This document shows, piece by piece, positions 25,493-34,767 of a stretch of DNA of 64,000 bases (positions within the stretch are counted from its first letter, which is position 1; every line of letters begins with the position of its first letter). The translations under genes were made by a program, and so were the position numbers. The notes below the pieces were generated by a model that saw nothing but the letters and a program-made list of their open reading frames with translations, searched no databases and was not told where the DNA came from. This stretch comes from Pantoea sp. Cy-639 (GTDB lineage: Bacteria > Pseudomonadota > Gammaproteobacteria > Pseudomonadales > Pseudomonadaceae): the NCBI RefSeq assembly GCF_011752525.1, contig NZ_VWXI01000011.1:62001-126000 (forward strand), read 5' to 3'.

Positions 25493-26035
25493 AGGTTCTC
25501 TCCTACTCAAGGCTCATCGCTGTTGCTGGTCTTTTATGGGTGTTCACGGTCACGCGCGGCGTGCAGCTGCTGTAGCTGCGCAGGCGACGGACTACACCGT
25601 TTTGTCTTGGCCGCGCATTATATCTACACCACTTGGCGGGTCCAATACAAACGTTTGTTTGAATTTGCCGGAGGCCCGTAAAATCACAGGTGGGCGGCTG
25701 GAGGCTGGCCAATTTGCCGTATTGACCGGATTGGGTGTTACGGTCAAGATACGAGCGCTTTCGCGTTCGCCGTAGGCTGACCGTCGGGCGCAGGTGCACC
25801 CCTAAAGACCAGGCGTAGAGCAGGGTTTACGGGCCGGATCGGGTCTTGTAGTGGAGTCTACACGCCACGACAGAAAATGACTCGCGGGTTTTGCCCGTGA
25901 AGGTCGGGACAGGACTGATCGGTCACTTGAACATTGCCGGTGTCGACACGTTTTTAGAGGTGCCCTTGTACCCACGCGCATTCGCCGGGCAGTCCCCAGG
26001 CGATCTTCTTTTCACCGGAGAGTAACGAGGAATCC
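25493..26035. other. Divergent promoter region of ETF-QO and etfBA
   Basis: 543 bases without a gene. It holds the PsrA-like palindrome at 25648-25661 and an AT-richer stretch around 25640-25680. TTGACC near 25719 could be part of an etfB promoter, but no clean -10 follows. GGAG at 26019-26022 provides an etfB ribosome site. Confidence 0.6.
25648..25661. promoter_or_regulatory. PsrA-like operator (CAAAC-N4-GTTTG)
   Basis: CAAAC, GTTT, GTTTG: an exact match to the PsrA palindrome (G/C)AAAC-N2-4-GTTT(G/C). In P. aeruginosa PsrA, a TetR-type repressor released by long-chain fatty acids, is reported to control etf and beta-oxidation genes (from memory). It lies 156 bases upstream of the ETF-QO start. 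Confidence 0.7.
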
Positions 26036-26785
26036 ATGAAGGTTCTTGTAGCTGTCAAACGAGTGGTCGACTACAACGTCAAGGTTCGCGTCAAGGCGGA
26101 CAACTCCGGCGTCGACCTTGCAAACGTCAAGATGTCCATGAACCCCTTCTGCGAAATCGCCGTGGAAGAAGCCGTCCGCCTGAAAGAGAAGGGCGTGGCG
26201 AGTGAAATCGTCGTCGTCAGCATCGGCCCGACTGCCGCCCAGGAGCAACTGCGTACCGCGCTGGCACTGGGTGCCGACCGCGCGATCCTGGTCGAAGCTG
26301 CTGACGAGCTGAACTCCCTGGCCGTGGCCAAGGCGCTGAAAGCCGTTGTCGACAAGGAGCAGCCGCAACTGGTCATCCTCGGCAAGCAGGCCATCGACAG
26401 CGACAACAACCAGACTGGCCAGATGCTGGCCGCGCTGACCGGCTTCGCCCAGGGCACCTTCGCCTCCAAGGTCGAGGTTGCCGGCGACAAGGTCAACGTC
26501 ACCCGTGAGATCGATGGTGGCCTGCAGACCGTCGCGCTGAACCTGCCGGCGATCGTCACCACCGACCTGCGCCTGAACGAGCCGCGCTACGCGTCGCTGC
26601 CGAACATCATGAAGGCCAAGAAGAAGCCGCTGGAGACTGTCACTCCGGATGCGCTGGGCGTCTCCATCGCCTCCACCACCAAGACCCTGAAGGTTGAAGC
26701 CCCGGCTGCCCGCAGCGCCGGTATCAAGGTCAAGTCGGTGGCCGAACTGGTCGAGAAGCTGAAGAACGAAGCGAAGGTAATCTAA
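26036..26785 (+). CDS. etfB: Electron transfer flavoprotein beta subunit
   Basis: 249 residues. Typical EtfB start [20 protein letters not shown], the family region [19 protein letters not shown], and the AMP-site signature [17 protein letters not shown]. It forms a heterodimer with EtfA that collects electrons from acyl-CoA dehydrogenases for ETF-QO. The TAA stop is directly followed by the etfA ATG. Confidence 0.97.
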   Translation: MKVLVAVKRVVDYNVKVRVKADNSGVDLANVKMSMNPFCEIAVEEAVRLKEKGVASEIVVVSIGPTAAQEQLRTALALGADRAILVEAADELNSLAVAKALKAVVDKEQPQLVILGKQAIDSDNNQTGQMLAALTGFAQGTFASKVEVAGDKVNVTREIDGGLQTVALNLPAIVTTDLRLNEPRYASLPNIMKAKKKPLETVTPDALGVSIASTTKTLKVEAPAARSAGIKVKSVAELVEKLKNEAKVI

Positions 26786-27715
26786 ATGACTATCCTGGTT
26801 GTCGCTGAACACGAAAACGGTGCCGTAGCCCCGGCCACCCTGAACACTGTCGCCGCTGCCGCCAAGATCGGTGGTGATATCCACGTGCTGGTCGCTGGCC
26901 AGAACGTCGGTGGCGTTGCCGAGTCCGCCGCCAAGATCGCCGGCGTTGCCAAGGTGCTGGTCGCCGACAATGCGGCCTACGCCCACGCCCTGCCGGAAAA
27001 CGTCGCGCCACTGCTGGTCGAGCTGGCCAAGGGCTACAGCCACGTGCTGGCCCCGGCCACCACCAATGGCAAGAACATCCTGCCGCGCGTCGCTGCGCTG
27101 CTGGACGTCGACCAGATCTCCGAGATCATCGCGGTCGAATCCGCCGATACCTTCAAGCGTCCGATCTACGCCGGTAACGCCATCGCTACCGTGCAGTCGA
27201 GCGCTGCCGTCAAGGTCATCACCGTGCGCACCACCGGCTTCGACGCCGTCGCCGCCGAAGGTGGCTCGGCCGCTGTCGAAGCGGTTGCCGCTGCCCACGA
27301 CGCCGGCAAGTCGGCCTTCGTCAACGAAGAGCTGGCCAAGTCCGATCGTCCTGAGTTGACCGCCGCCAAGATCGTCGTTTCCGGCGGTCGCGGCATGGGC
27401 AACGGTGACAACTTCAAGCACCTGTACGCCCTGGCCGACAAGCTCGGTGCCGCGGTCGGTGCCTCGCGCGCCGCGGTCGACGCTGGCTTCGTGCCAAACG
27501 ACATGCAGGTCGGCCAGACCGGCAAGATCGTCGCGCCTCAGCTGTACATCGCCGTCGGTATCTCCGGCGCGATCCAGCACTTGGCTGGCATGAAGGACTC
27601 GAAAGTGATCGTCGCGATCAACAAGGACGAGGAGGCCCCGATCTTCCAGGTGGCCGACTATGGCCTGGTCGCCGATCTGTTCGAAGCGGTTCCGGAGCTG
27701 GAAAAGCTGGTCTGA
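26786..27715 (+). CDS. etfA: Electron transfer flavoprotein alpha subunit
   Basis: 309 residues. The C-terminal FAD-binding domain shows [48 protein letters not shown] and [18 protein letters not shown], all family signatures. It binds FAD and, with EtfB, shuttles electrons to the divergently encoded ETF-QO. A strong terminator follows. Confidence 0.97.
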   Translation: MTILVVAEHENGAVAPATLNTVAAAAKIGGDIHVLVAGQNVGGVAESAAKIAGVAKVLVADNAAYAHALPENVAPLLVELAKGYSHVLAPATTNGKNILPRVAALLDVDQISEIIAVESADTFKRPIYAGNAIATVQSSAAVKVITVRTTGFDAVAAEGGSAAVEAVAAAHDAGKSAFVNEELAKSDRPELTAAKIVVSGGRGMGNGDNFKHLYALADKLGAAVGASRAAVDAGFVPNDMQVGQTGKIVAPQLYIAVGISGAIQHLAGMKDSKVIVAINKDEEAPIFQVADYGLVADLFEAVPELEKLV

Positions 27716-27737
27716 TCCGCCTGCTTCACTTATAAAG

Positions 27738-27771
27738 AACCCGGTTCGCCCTTGGCGGACCGGGTTTTTTT
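27738..27771 (+). terminator. Rho-independent terminator after etfBA
   Basis: Stem AACCCGGTTCGCC / GGCGGACCGGGTT (one mismatch, 3-base loop) followed by seven T's. Confidence 0.9.
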
Positions 27772-27804
27772 ATGGCGCTCGCGCCAAGGTCGGGGAGTGG
27801 TTGC

Positions 27805-28614
27805 ATGGTGTTGCATAGGAGCAAGGGAGGGCTGGTCCTGGTACTGGCGCTGCTGTCGGCCCCGGCGTGGGCGGTGGGCAAGTGCGAGCGCCTGGTGGCT
27901 ACCGGCAGCCCGGATGCCCCGCCGTATTCCTGGCAGGACCCAGAGGATCCGAAACACCTGATCGGCGCCAATGTCGACCTGCTGCGCCAGGTGGCGGGGT
28001 CGCTGGGGCTCAAGGTCGAGGTCCTGCATGCGGGCAAGCGCGAGCAGGCGCTGGAAGAGGTCCGCAGCGGGCGCATGGACCTGCTGCTCGACACGCCGAT
28101 GCAGGTTGCCCAGCTGACCGCCCTGGACTATATCCACCCGGCCTTGCAACTCAACGAGTACCTGGTCTGGACTCGGCACGACAGTCCGCTCGAATTCAGC
28201 GGTCCCGCCGACCTTGCCCGTTACCGGGGCAGCTTGTCGGAGAAGGCGCGCCTGACGCCGGCCTTCGACGCCTTCGCCAAGGCCCAGCTGCAGCTCGAGC
28301 CGGCGCAGAACCTCACGCAAGCCTTCCAGAAGCTGGTGCTCGGCCAGGTCGACTATGCGCTTGCCGGACGCTATGCCGGGATGGCCATGGCCCAGAGCCT
28401 CGGGGTAGGCGATGACCTGGTCGGCCGTGGCCTGCCAGTCGATCGGCCGGGACTGTACCTGGCGGTGTCGCACAACTCGGCATGCAATGACAGCTGGTTG
28501 CGTGGGCAGTTGGCACAGAAACTCACTGAGCTGCCGATTTCCGGCGCCACCGAGGCGGTGCTGCAGCGCAATGTCGAGCGCTGGAAGGCGCAGATGCAGC
28601 CGGTTGCTCGCTGA
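27805..28614 (+). CDS. Periplasmic amino-acid-type substrate-binding protein (SBP family 3)
   Basis: 269 residues from ATG 27805 with GGGGAG 7 bases upstream. A signal peptide (GLVLVLALLSAPAWA) precedes the family 3 fold: ATGSPDAPPYSW near the mature start, DLLLDTPMQVAQ and a C-terminal lobe with FQKLVLGQVDYALAGRYAG. Two cysteines (C34-type KCERL and SACNDSWL) may form a disulfide. No permease or ATPase gene is next to it, so it may be an orphan binding protein or feed a distant transporter. Confidence 0.82.
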   Translation: MVLHRSKGGLVLVLALLSAPAWAVGKCERLVATGSPDAPPYSWQDPEDPKHLIGANVDLLRQVAGSLGLKVEVLHAGKREQALEEVRSGRMDLLLDTPMQVAQLTALDYIHPALQLNEYLVWTRHDSPLEFSGPADLARYRGSLSEKARLTPAFDAFAKAQLQLEPAQNLTQAFQKLVLGQVDYALAGRYAGMAMAQSLGVGDDLVGRGLPVDRPGLYLAVSHNSACNDSWLRGQLAQKLTELPISGATEAVLQRNVERWKAQMQPVAR

Positions 28615-28774
28615 CCGACGCTGCAGATTGGCGGTGCTGAGCTGTCTCGGCGTCTGGATGGCGCATGCGGATGCTCGCTCCTGGCTTTACCGAGGCCAAA
28701 GAAAGGTTACTATTGCCGCTTTGCCCGCGAGCCATCCGCGGGCCCTGTCATCAAGCGCAAGAGGCTCAAACGGC

Positions 28775-29149
28775 TTGAATACACCCTTCTCATCCCAGGC
28801 TCCTCGGGCATTGGCCCTGGCCCTGGCTTTCGTCGGTCTCGCCGGCTGCGCCAACGACCCGGCGCCCAATGAACAGTTGCGTCTGTCGGAACAGGCGCTG
28901 GAGCAGGCCAAGGCAGTCGGTGCCAATGAACAGGTGCCGGCATTCAAGCTGGCCGAGGACAAGCTGGAGCGGGCCAAGAGCAACATGATCAGCGAAAGCT
29001 ACCGCGACGCGCGCATGCGTGCCGAGCAGGCCGAGCTCGATGCGCGCCTGGCCGAGGCGCAGGTGCTGACGCAGAAGAGCGACGAGCAGCTGCAATTGCT
29101 GCAGTCGAGGGTCAAGCGCCTGCGCAAGCAGTTGGAGGTGCAGCCATGA
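28775..29149 (+). CDS. DUF4398-type lipoprotein
   Basis: 124 residues if started at TTG 28775, with AAGAGG at 28759-28764. That start gives a proper lipoprotein signal (ALALALAFVGLAGC, Cys25); starts further upstream give no signal. The mature protein is short, charged and largely alpha-helical with heptad-like Leu (ALEQAKAVG, KLAEDKLERAKS, QLQLLQSRVKRLRKQLEV). It overlaps the OmpA-like gene by 4 bases (ATGA), so the two are probably made together. The role is envelope-associated and otherwise unknown. Start codon assignment is moderate. Confidence 0.72.
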   Translation: MNTPFSSQAPRALALALAFVGLAGCANDPAPNEQLRLSEQALEQAKAVGANEQVPAFKLAEDKLERAKSNMISESYRDARMRAEQAELDARLAEAQVLTQKSDEQLQLLQSRVKRLRKQLEVQP

Positions 29150-29955
29150 GCCGTATCAAGGCGATGTCCGCGCTGGCCCTGCTCGCGCTGGTCGGGTTGC
29201 AGGGGTGCGCCAGCCAGCGCAGCGCATCGGCGCTGGATGAAGCCAATGCCGCCTTCCTCAAGGTCAAGGACGATTCCGATGTGCTGCGCAGTGCGCCGCG
29301 TGACGTGATCCGTGCTGGCGAATCGCTGGCGCGGGCCGAGCGCCTTGCCGGCTATGTCGGTACGGGCAGTGATGTGCGCCACTATGCCTACCTGAGCCAG
29401 CGTTACAGCGAGATTGCTCGCGAGCACGCCAAGCTGGCGCTGAACCAGGAGCGCCTGGCCAAGCTCGACCTGGAGCGACAGCGCCTGCAGTTGGGGTTGC
29501 GCGAGGCCAAGCTGGCCAGCGTGCAGCAGCAAGGCAAGTTCGTCGAGGCGCAGATCGTCGCCATGGCTTCGGAGCAGGCTGATCGTGGCCTGGTCATGAC
29601 CTTGGGGGATGTACTGTTCGATACCGGTGAGGCCGAGCTGAAGAATTCGGCCAGCCGCACCGTGCTCAAGCTGGTGCAGTTCCTGCAGCTCAATCCGCGG
29701 CGCGTGGTGCGTATCGAAGGCTATACCGACAGCACCGGCACGCCTGAGGACAACGTGCGGCTATCCCGGGAGCGGGCCCAGTCGGTGGCCGACATGCTGG
29801 CGGACCTGGGCGTCGACGAGAAGCGTATCCTGGTCGAGGGTTATGGCGACCAGTATCCGGTGGAGGCCAATGCCTCTGAGCGGGGCAGGGCGCAGAATCG
29901 CCGGGTCGAGATCGTGTTCTCCGACGACAAGGGCAAGCTCGCGCCGGCGCGCTGA
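29146..29955 (+). CDS. OmpA-family lipoprotein with N-terminal helical domain
   Basis: 269 residues. Lipobox LQGC with Cys21; a helical DUF4398-like region (about 30-135) rich in R/E/L; then an OmpA C-terminal peptidoglycan-binding domain (LGDVLFDTGEAELK, IEGYTDSTGTPEDNVRLSRERAQSVADML, EGYGDQYPVEANASERGRAQNRRVEI) with the Asp and Arg that contact diaminopimelate. It likely ties the outer membrane to peptidoglycan. The upstream lipoprotein shares the helical domain type, so the pair may form a complex. Confidence 0.88.
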   Translation: MSRIKAMSALALLALVGLQGCASQRSASALDEANAAFLKVKDDSDVLRSAPRDVIRAGESLARAERLAGYVGTGSDVRHYAYLSQRYSEIAREHAKLALNQERLAKLDLERQRLQLGLREAKLASVQQQGKFVEAQIVAMASEQADRGLVMTLGDVLFDTGEAELKNSASRTVLKLVQFLQLNPRRVVRIEGYTDSTGTPEDNVRLSRERAQSVADMLADLGVDEKRILVEGYGDQYPVEANASERGRAQNRRVEIVFSDDKGKLAPAR

Positions 29956-30199
29956 GGCCGGGCATCCCGATCGCAGGGCAAACTCCTTCCATGGCGTCGC
30001 GTGAGGTGGGGTTGCGCTGCGATCGGCGGATACGCGTTCGTCGCGCGTTGACGTTGTTGTTCACCGTTTCGCTGTCACGCCACTGTATTGTTGACTATCC
30101 TGCGATCTGTCCCAGTACACTTTGCAACTGTTACGGTATTCTGGCTCCGCAGTGAGCCGCACAAGAACAACGATCCCGTCCGCGTTTCGAGACCACGCC

Positions 30200-31642
30200 A
30201 TGACCAACCTGCTGCTGTATCAGCGTATCGCCCAGCAACTGGCCGACGATATCCGTCGTGGCGTCTATCAGCCGGGGGAGCGGGTGCCGTCGGTGCGCAA
30301 GATGAGCGCCCAGCTCAATGTCAGTCATGCCACTGTCCTGCAGGCCTACGCCAATCTCGAGGACCAGGGTCTGATTCGTGCCCGTCCGCAGTCGGGCTAC
30401 TACGTGCACCAGACCCCGGCGCTGACCGCGCAGACCCCGGATATCGCCCGGGTCGAGCGACCAGGCCTGGTGACGCGGGCCAGCATCATCCAGCAAGTGC
30501 TGGTCGAGGCGCGGCGTGACGGGGTGTTTCCGTTCGGTGCGGCGGTGCCGCACGTCGACTACCTGCCGGTGCGCGCGTTGCACCAGCAGTTGGCCAAGGT
30601 TACTCGCTTCCATAGTCCGCGCGCCTTCAGCTACATGTTCAGCCCCGGGTTCGAGCCACTGCGCCGGCAGATCGCCATTCGCATGCGTGATGCCGGGGTG
30701 CTGGTCGATCCGCGCGAAGTCATCGTCACCCATGGCTGCGTCGATGCCCTGCAGATGGCGTTGCGGGTGCTGACCCGTCCGGGGGACTTGATCGCCGCCG
30801 AGTCGCCGACCTATTACGGGTTGCTGCAACTGGCCGATCTGCTGGGGTTGAAGGTGATCGAAATTCCCAGTGATCCTGCCACCGGCATCAGTCTCGAGGC
30901 TCTGCAACTGGCGGCCAACCAGTGGCCGATCAAGGCGCTGGTGCTGACTGCGAGACTGAGCAATCCATTGGGTGGCACCATCCCGGAGGAGCGGCAGAAG
31001 CAGCTCCTGCGCCTGGCATCGGACTTCGATATCCAGATCGTCGAGGACGACATCTATGGCGAGCTGATGTTCGAGCAGGGGCGGACCAAGGCGCTCAAGG
31101 CCTTCGACCGGCTGGACCGGGTGATCTACTGCTCGAGCTTCTCCAAGACCCTGTCGCCAGGGGTGCGGGTCGGCTGGATGATCGCTGGTCGCTACCAGGA
31201 CGAGATCCAGCGATTGCAGACCTTCACCACCCATTCGGCGTGCAGCGTGACCCAGATGGGGGTGGCCGCGTACCTGGAGAACGGTGGCTATGATCGTCAC
31301 CTGCGCTTCATTCGCCAGGAATACCGCAAGAACCTCAGCGCCTACCAACTGGCGGTGCAGCAGCACTTTCCCGAGGGTACCCAAATGACGCGGCCGACCG
31401 GTGGGTTCATCCTGTGGGTCAGCCTGCCGGGACGGATCAACACTCAGGAGTTGCATGTGCGGGCATTGCAGCAGGGCATCAGCATTGCGCCGGGGCTGAT
31501 CTTCAGCAATACCGAACAATTCAACCACTGTATCCGGCTCAACTGTGGCATTCCCTGGAACAAGGAGGCCGAACGGGCGGTGGTGACGCTTGGCTTGTTG
31601 GCGCGGCAATTGTGCCGGGAGTCGACAGTCTCACTTTTGTAG
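30200..31642 (+). CDS. MocR-type transcriptional regulator (GntR HTH fused to PLP aminotransferase-like domain)
   Basis: 480 residues from ATG 30200. The N-terminal winged helix (YQRIAQQLADDIRRGVYQPGERVPSVRKMSAQLNVSHATVLQAY) is GntR type. The C-terminal ~380 residues are fold-type I aminotransferase-like: VTHGCVDALQMAL, ESPTYYGLLQLA, RLSNPLGGTIP, IVEDDIYGEL and the PLP lysine in SSFSKTLSPGVRVGWM. MocR proteins sense PLP or amino-acid adducts and control neighbouring metabolic genes. No pdx or amino acid gene is adjacent, so the target is unclear. Confidence 0.92.
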   Translation: MTNLLLYQRIAQQLADDIRRGVYQPGERVPSVRKMSAQLNVSHATVLQAYANLEDQGLIRARPQSGYYVHQTPALTAQTPDIARVERPGLVTRASIIQQVLVEARRDGVFPFGAAVPHVDYLPVRALHQQLAKVTRFHSPRAFSYMFSPGFEPLRRQIAIRMRDAGVLVDPREVIVTHGCVDALQMALRVLTRPGDLIAAESPTYYGLLQLADLLGLKVIEIPSDPATGISLEALQLAANQWPIKALVLTARLSNPLGGTIPEERQKQLLRLASDFDIQIVEDDIYGELMFEQGRTKALKAFDRLDRVIYCSSFSKTLSPGVRVGWMIAGRYQDEIQRLQTFTTHSACSVTQMGVAAYLENGGYDRHLRFIRQEYRKNLSAYQLAVQQHFPEGTQMTRPTGGFILWVSLPGRINTQELHVRALQQGISIAPGLIFSNTEQFNHCIRLNCGIPWNKEAERAVVTLGLLARQLCRESTVSLL

Positions 31643-31703
31643 GCTTGTCAGATGAGCGGGGAACAGGGAGCATACGCGTTTTTCCAGCTTGTTCCCGGTA
31701 CTT

Positions 31704-32174
31704 ATGAAAGCGCTTCGACCACTTGTCCTTCTGTTCTGCCTCGCCGTGCCCTGTCTCCAGGGTGTGATGGCCCAGGCTGCGGAGCCAGCGGCCAAGGCGC
31801 AGGGCGGGACAACCAAGGCGCCAGCAAAAGCGTCCGGCAAGCCGGCCACCAAGCCGGTCGCCAAGCCTGCGTCCAAATCCAAGCCTCGCGCGAAGCCGGT
31901 CAGCAAGGCGGTCGCGCAACCGCTGCCCAAGGCCAGGCTGGATCTCAGCCTGCCCAGCGACATGGTGCGTGAACTCAAGCCCCAGGTCGGTGGCGCTGCG
32001 CCGGCTGCGCGCAAACCGTTATTGCCGGCGATGTTCTCGGACAAGCCTGAAGCCGATGACAGTCCTTTTCAGCTCAATGGCCGGCTGATCAGCAACGAAA
32101 TGCAGCTGCAGTTGCGCAACGATAGTCGCAAGGAAGTAGAGGGCGCGGCCATCGAGTTTCAATTCCGCAACTGA
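31704..32174 (+). CDS. Exported Lys/Ala/Pro-rich protein of unknown function
   Basis: 156 residues from ATG 31704; an in-frame TTG lies at 31689. The signal peptide (ALRPLVLLFCLAVPCLQGVMAQA) is followed by a low-complexity Lys-Pro-Ala linker (about 30-75, repeats such as PATKPVAKPASKSKP). A short C-terminal domain (about 80-156) ends IEFQFRN, with a beta-like pattern. The linker recalls periplasm-spanning or peptidoglycan-associated linkers, but there is no recognised binding domain. Confidence 0.7.
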   Translation: MKALRPLVLLFCLAVPCLQGVMAQAAEPAAKAQGGTTKAPAKASGKPATKPVAKPASKSKPRAKPVSKAVAQPLPKARLDLSLPSDMVRELKPQVGGAAPAARKPLLPAMFSDKPEADDSPFQLNGRLISNEMQLQLRNDSRKEVEGAAIEFQFRN

Positions 32175-32212
32175 CTGCCGGGTCACGGGTGAAATCATCC
32201 TCCTGGCAATTT

Positions 32213-32226
32213 CAAACGTATGTTTG
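32213..32226. promoter_or_regulatory. Second PsrA-like operator (CAAAC-N4-GTTTG)
   Basis: CAAAC, GTAT, GTTTG, the same exact palindrome as at 25648, 56 bases upstream of the cysteine-cluster gene. Confidence 0.62.
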
Positions 32227-32281
32227 GGCGGTTAGTATCCAGGGACGTTCGTCCCGTTTTGCTCCTGGGAGTCCTGTTGTC

Positions 32282-32536
32282 ATGAAATGCCGCGAGGGCT
32301 GTGGTGCCTGCTGCATCGCCCCGTCCATTAGTTCGCCGATTCCTGGCATGCCTCATGGCAAGCCGGCTGGCGAACGCTGCCTGCATCTGAATGTCGAAAA
32401 CCTTTGCGCGCTGTTCGGCAGGCCCGAACGGCCGCAGGTGTGTGGTGGCTTCAAGGCAGAGGCGGAGATTTGCGGCAACGATCGTGACGACGCCATCCGT
32501 ATCATCGGATGGCTGGAGCAGATGACGGCGGCGTGA
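32282..32536 (+). CDS. YkgJ-family cysteine cluster protein
   Basis: 84 residues from ATG 32282. CREGCGACC at the N-terminus, then CLHL, LCALF and PQVCGGFKA: the conserved cysteine set of the YkgJ family, thought to bind zinc or iron. The protein is small and soluble. It follows a PsrA-like palindrome, hinting at control by long-chain fatty acids; this is inference. The next gene begins 30 bases later. Confidence 0.85.
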   Translation: MKCREGCGACCIAPSISSPIPGMPHGKPAGERCLHLNVENLCALFGRPERPQVCGGFKAEAEICGNDRDDAIRIIGWLEQMTAA

Positions 32537-32566
32537 CAGGTTGGATCTTCGACAACAAGGAACAAG

Positions 32567-33175
32567 ATGATGAGATCGATCAAGCGTATTGCTCTGTTGT
32601 GTGGCATGGGTGTGGTGCTGGCCCCGGCAGCCTGGGCCGAGAACTGGCAGGTGGCCAAGGACGAGGAGGGCATCAAGGTTTCCCTCAGCGAGGTGGCGGG
32701 CTCCAAGTACAAGGCCTACCGAGGCGTGACCGTGATCAAGGCGCCGCTGGCCAAGGTCAAGGCGCTACAGGAAGATGTGGCAGGCGCTTGTGCCTGGATC
32801 CATGAGTGCAAGACCCAGAAGCTGCTCAAGGCCGAAGGCGACCAGAGCTGGACCTATACCCAGTTCAATACGCCGTGGCCGGTGACCGCGCGTGATTCGA
32901 TCCTGCATGTGACCACGGTGCAGGACGCCGATGGCAGTGTCACCCGCAAGCTCAAGGAGGAGCCGACCTACCTGCCGGAAGAGAAGGGGTTCGTCCGGGT
33001 TGCCCAGGTGGATGGTTTCTGGAAGCTGGTGCCCAAGGGCGACAGTACCGAAGTGACCTACCAGGTGCACACCGAGCCGGGCGGCAGTGTGCCGTCGTGG
33101 CTGGCCAACAAGTTCGTGGTGGATGCGCCGTTCAATACCCTCAAGGGGTTGCGCGAGAAAGCCGAGAAACCTTGA
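32567..33175 (+). CDS. Secreted START domain protein
   Basis: 202 residues with a cleavable signal (IALLCGMGVVLAPAAWA). The mature part is a START-like lipid-binding fold (WQVAKDEEGIKVSLSEV, YKAYRGVTVIKAPLAKVKAL, FNTPWPVTARDSILHV, VDGFWKLVPKGDSTEVTYQVHTEPGGSVPSWLAN). START domains bind lipids or sterols in a cavity; a periplasmic lipid role is inferred. A strong hairpin follows, shared with convergent gltA. Confidence 0.85.
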   Translation: MMRSIKRIALLCGMGVVLAPAAWAENWQVAKDEEGIKVSLSEVAGSKYKAYRGVTVIKAPLAKVKALQEDVAGACAWIHECKTQKLLKAEGDQSWTYTQFNTPWPVTARDSILHVTTVQDADGSVTRKLKEEPTYLPEEKGFVRVAQVDGFWKLVPKGDSTEVTYQVHTEPGGSVPSWLANKFVVDAPFNTLKGLREKAEKP

Positions 33176-33191
33176 TCGGCATGGGGTGGTC

Positions 33192-33215
33192 CTGTCGTGG
33201 GCTTGCCCTGCGACA
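33192..33215 (+). repeat. Degenerate REP-like element
   Basis: GTCGTGGGCTTGCCCTGCGAC resembles the REP core with changes; it can form a small hairpin between the START gene and the gltA terminator. Confidence 0.5.
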
Positions 33216-33233
33216 AGGTTGCCACAGAAACGA

Positions 33234-33259
33234 AAAAGGCTGCCCGAGGGCAGCCTTTT
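33234..33259. terminator. Bidirectional terminator between START-domain gene and gltA
   Basis: 12-bp stem AAAAGGCTGCCC / GGGCAGCCTTTT with a 2-base spacer, A- and T-rich ends suiting both directions. Confidence 0.88.
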
Positions 33260-33277
33260 CGCGTTGGGCCCGAAGGC

Positions 33278-34567
33278 TTACTTGCGGTCTTTCAGGTCAA
33301 CGATGTCGCGCTGCTCGTGACCGGTGTACAACTGGCGCGGACGACCGATCTTGTACGGGCCGGAGAGCATTTCCTTCCAGTGCGAGATCCAGCCCACGGT
33401 ACGTGCCAGGGCGAAGATCACGGTGAACATGCTGGTCGGGATGCCGATGGCCTTGAGGATGATGCCCGAGTAGAAGTCGACGTTCGGGTACAGCGAGCGC
33501 TCGATGAAGTACGGATCGGTGAGGGCGATCTCTTCCAGGCGCATGGCCAGTTCCAGCTGCGGATCGTTCTTGATGCCCAGCTCGCCCAGCACTTCGTCGC
33601 AGGTCTTCTTCATCACGGTGGCGCGCGGGTCGCGGTTCTTGTAGACGCGGTGACCGAAGCCCATCAGCTTGAACGGATCGTTCTTGTCCTTGGCCTTGGC
33701 GATGTACTTGTCGATGTTCGAGACATCGCCGATTTCATCGAGCATGGTCAGGACGGCTTCGTTCGCACCGCCGTGGGCCGGGCCCCACAGGGCGGCGATG
33801 CCGGCGGCGATACAGGCGAACGGGTTGGCGCCCGAGGAGCCCGCCAGGCGTACGGTGGAGGTGGAGGCGTTCTGCTCGTGGTCGGCGTGGAGGATGAAGA
33901 TCCGGTCCATCGCCTTGGCCAGCACCGGGCTGATCGGTTTGATCTCGCACGGGGTGTTGAACATCATGTGCAGGAAGTTTTCCGCGTACGACAGGTCGTT
34001 GCGCGGGTACATCATGGGCTGGCCCATGGAGTACTTGTAGACCATCGCGGCCAGGGTCGGCATTTTCGCGACCAGGCGCACTGCGGAGATTTCGCGGTGC
34101 TGCGGGTTATTGATGTCCAGCGAGTCGTGATAGAACGCCGACAGGGCACCGACCACGCCGCACATCACCGCCATCGGGTGAGCGTCGCGGCGGAAGCCGT
34201 TGAAGAAGGACTTCAGCTGCTCGTGAACCATGGTGTGGTTCTTCACGGTGCTGACGAACTGGGCCTTCTGCTCGGCATTCGGCAGTTCGCCGTTGAGCAG
34301 CAGGTAGCAGGTTTCCAGGTAGTCCGATTTCTCGGCGAGTTGTTCGATCGGGTAGCCGCGGTGCAGCAGGATGCCCTTGTCGCCGTCGATGTAGGTGATC
34401 TTGGATTCGCACGAGGCGGTTGCCATGAAACCAGGGTCGAAGGTGAAGTGACCGGATGCCCCCAGCCCGCGGACGTCGATAACATCGGGACCAACGGTGC
34501 CGGTTAAAATGGGCAGCTCGACGGGGGCATTGCCCTCGATGACCAACTGCGCTTTTTTGTCAGCCAT
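33278..34567 (-). CDS. gltA: Citrate synthase (type II, hexameric)
   Basis: 429 residues, usual for Gram-negative type II enzymes. The N-terminal beta region precedes [32 protein letters not shown]. Catalytic residues: His in [12 protein letters not shown], His in [15 protein letters not shown] and Asp in YPNVDFYSG. It condenses oxaloacetate and acetyl-CoA to citrate. It is divergent from the sdh operon, with a consensus sigma70-type promoter upstream. Confidence 0.98.
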   Translation of the reverse strand: MADKKAQLVIEGNAPVELPILTGTVGPDVIDVRGLGASGHFTFDPGFMATASCESKITYIDGDKGILLHRGYPIEQLAEKSDYLETCYLLLNGELPNAEQKAQFVSTVKNHTMVHEQLKSFFNGFRRDAHPMAVMCGVVGALSAFYHDSLDINNPQHREISAVRLVAKMPTLAAMVYKYSMGQPMMYPRNDLSYAENFLHMMFNTPCEIKPISPVLAKAMDRIFILHADHEQNASTSTVRLAGSSGANPFACIAAGIAALWGPAHGGANEAVLTMLDEIGDVSNIDKYIAKAKDKNDPFKLMGFGHRVYKNRDPRATVMKKTCDEVLGELGIKNDPQLELAMRLEEIALTDPYFIERSLYPNVDFYSGIILKAIGIPTSMFTVIFALARTVGWISHWKEMLSGPYKIGRPRQLYTGHEQRDIVDLKDRK

Positions 34568-34625
34568 GTGGCCTCCTATTAATGCTTGAAATCATCAGAC
34601 AGACCCCCCACGCAGGGCCCGCACC

Positions 34626-34653
34626 ACTATAGAGGGATAAAATCGAATGTCAA
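34626..34653 (-). promoter_or_regulatory. Sigma70-type promoter for gltA
   Basis: On the minus strand TTGACA (34653-34648), 16-base spacer, TATAGT (34631-34626); 59 bases upstream of the gltA ATG. Confidence 0.8.
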
Positions 34654-34767
34654 TTTGCCTAAAGGCTGGTTGAAACGCCCTCTGATGCCTGATTTTTCGC
34701 GAAATTCCCGCCCATTTACGCCTTTTGTTCACTAAAGGCAATGCGCTATTCGGGCTAGCCCCTTGCG

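Noticed and set aside
28412-28774. Upstream extension of the DUF4398 lipoprotein reading frame
   Set aside because: It runs through the end of the preceding gene and would bury the lipoprotein signal inside the protein.
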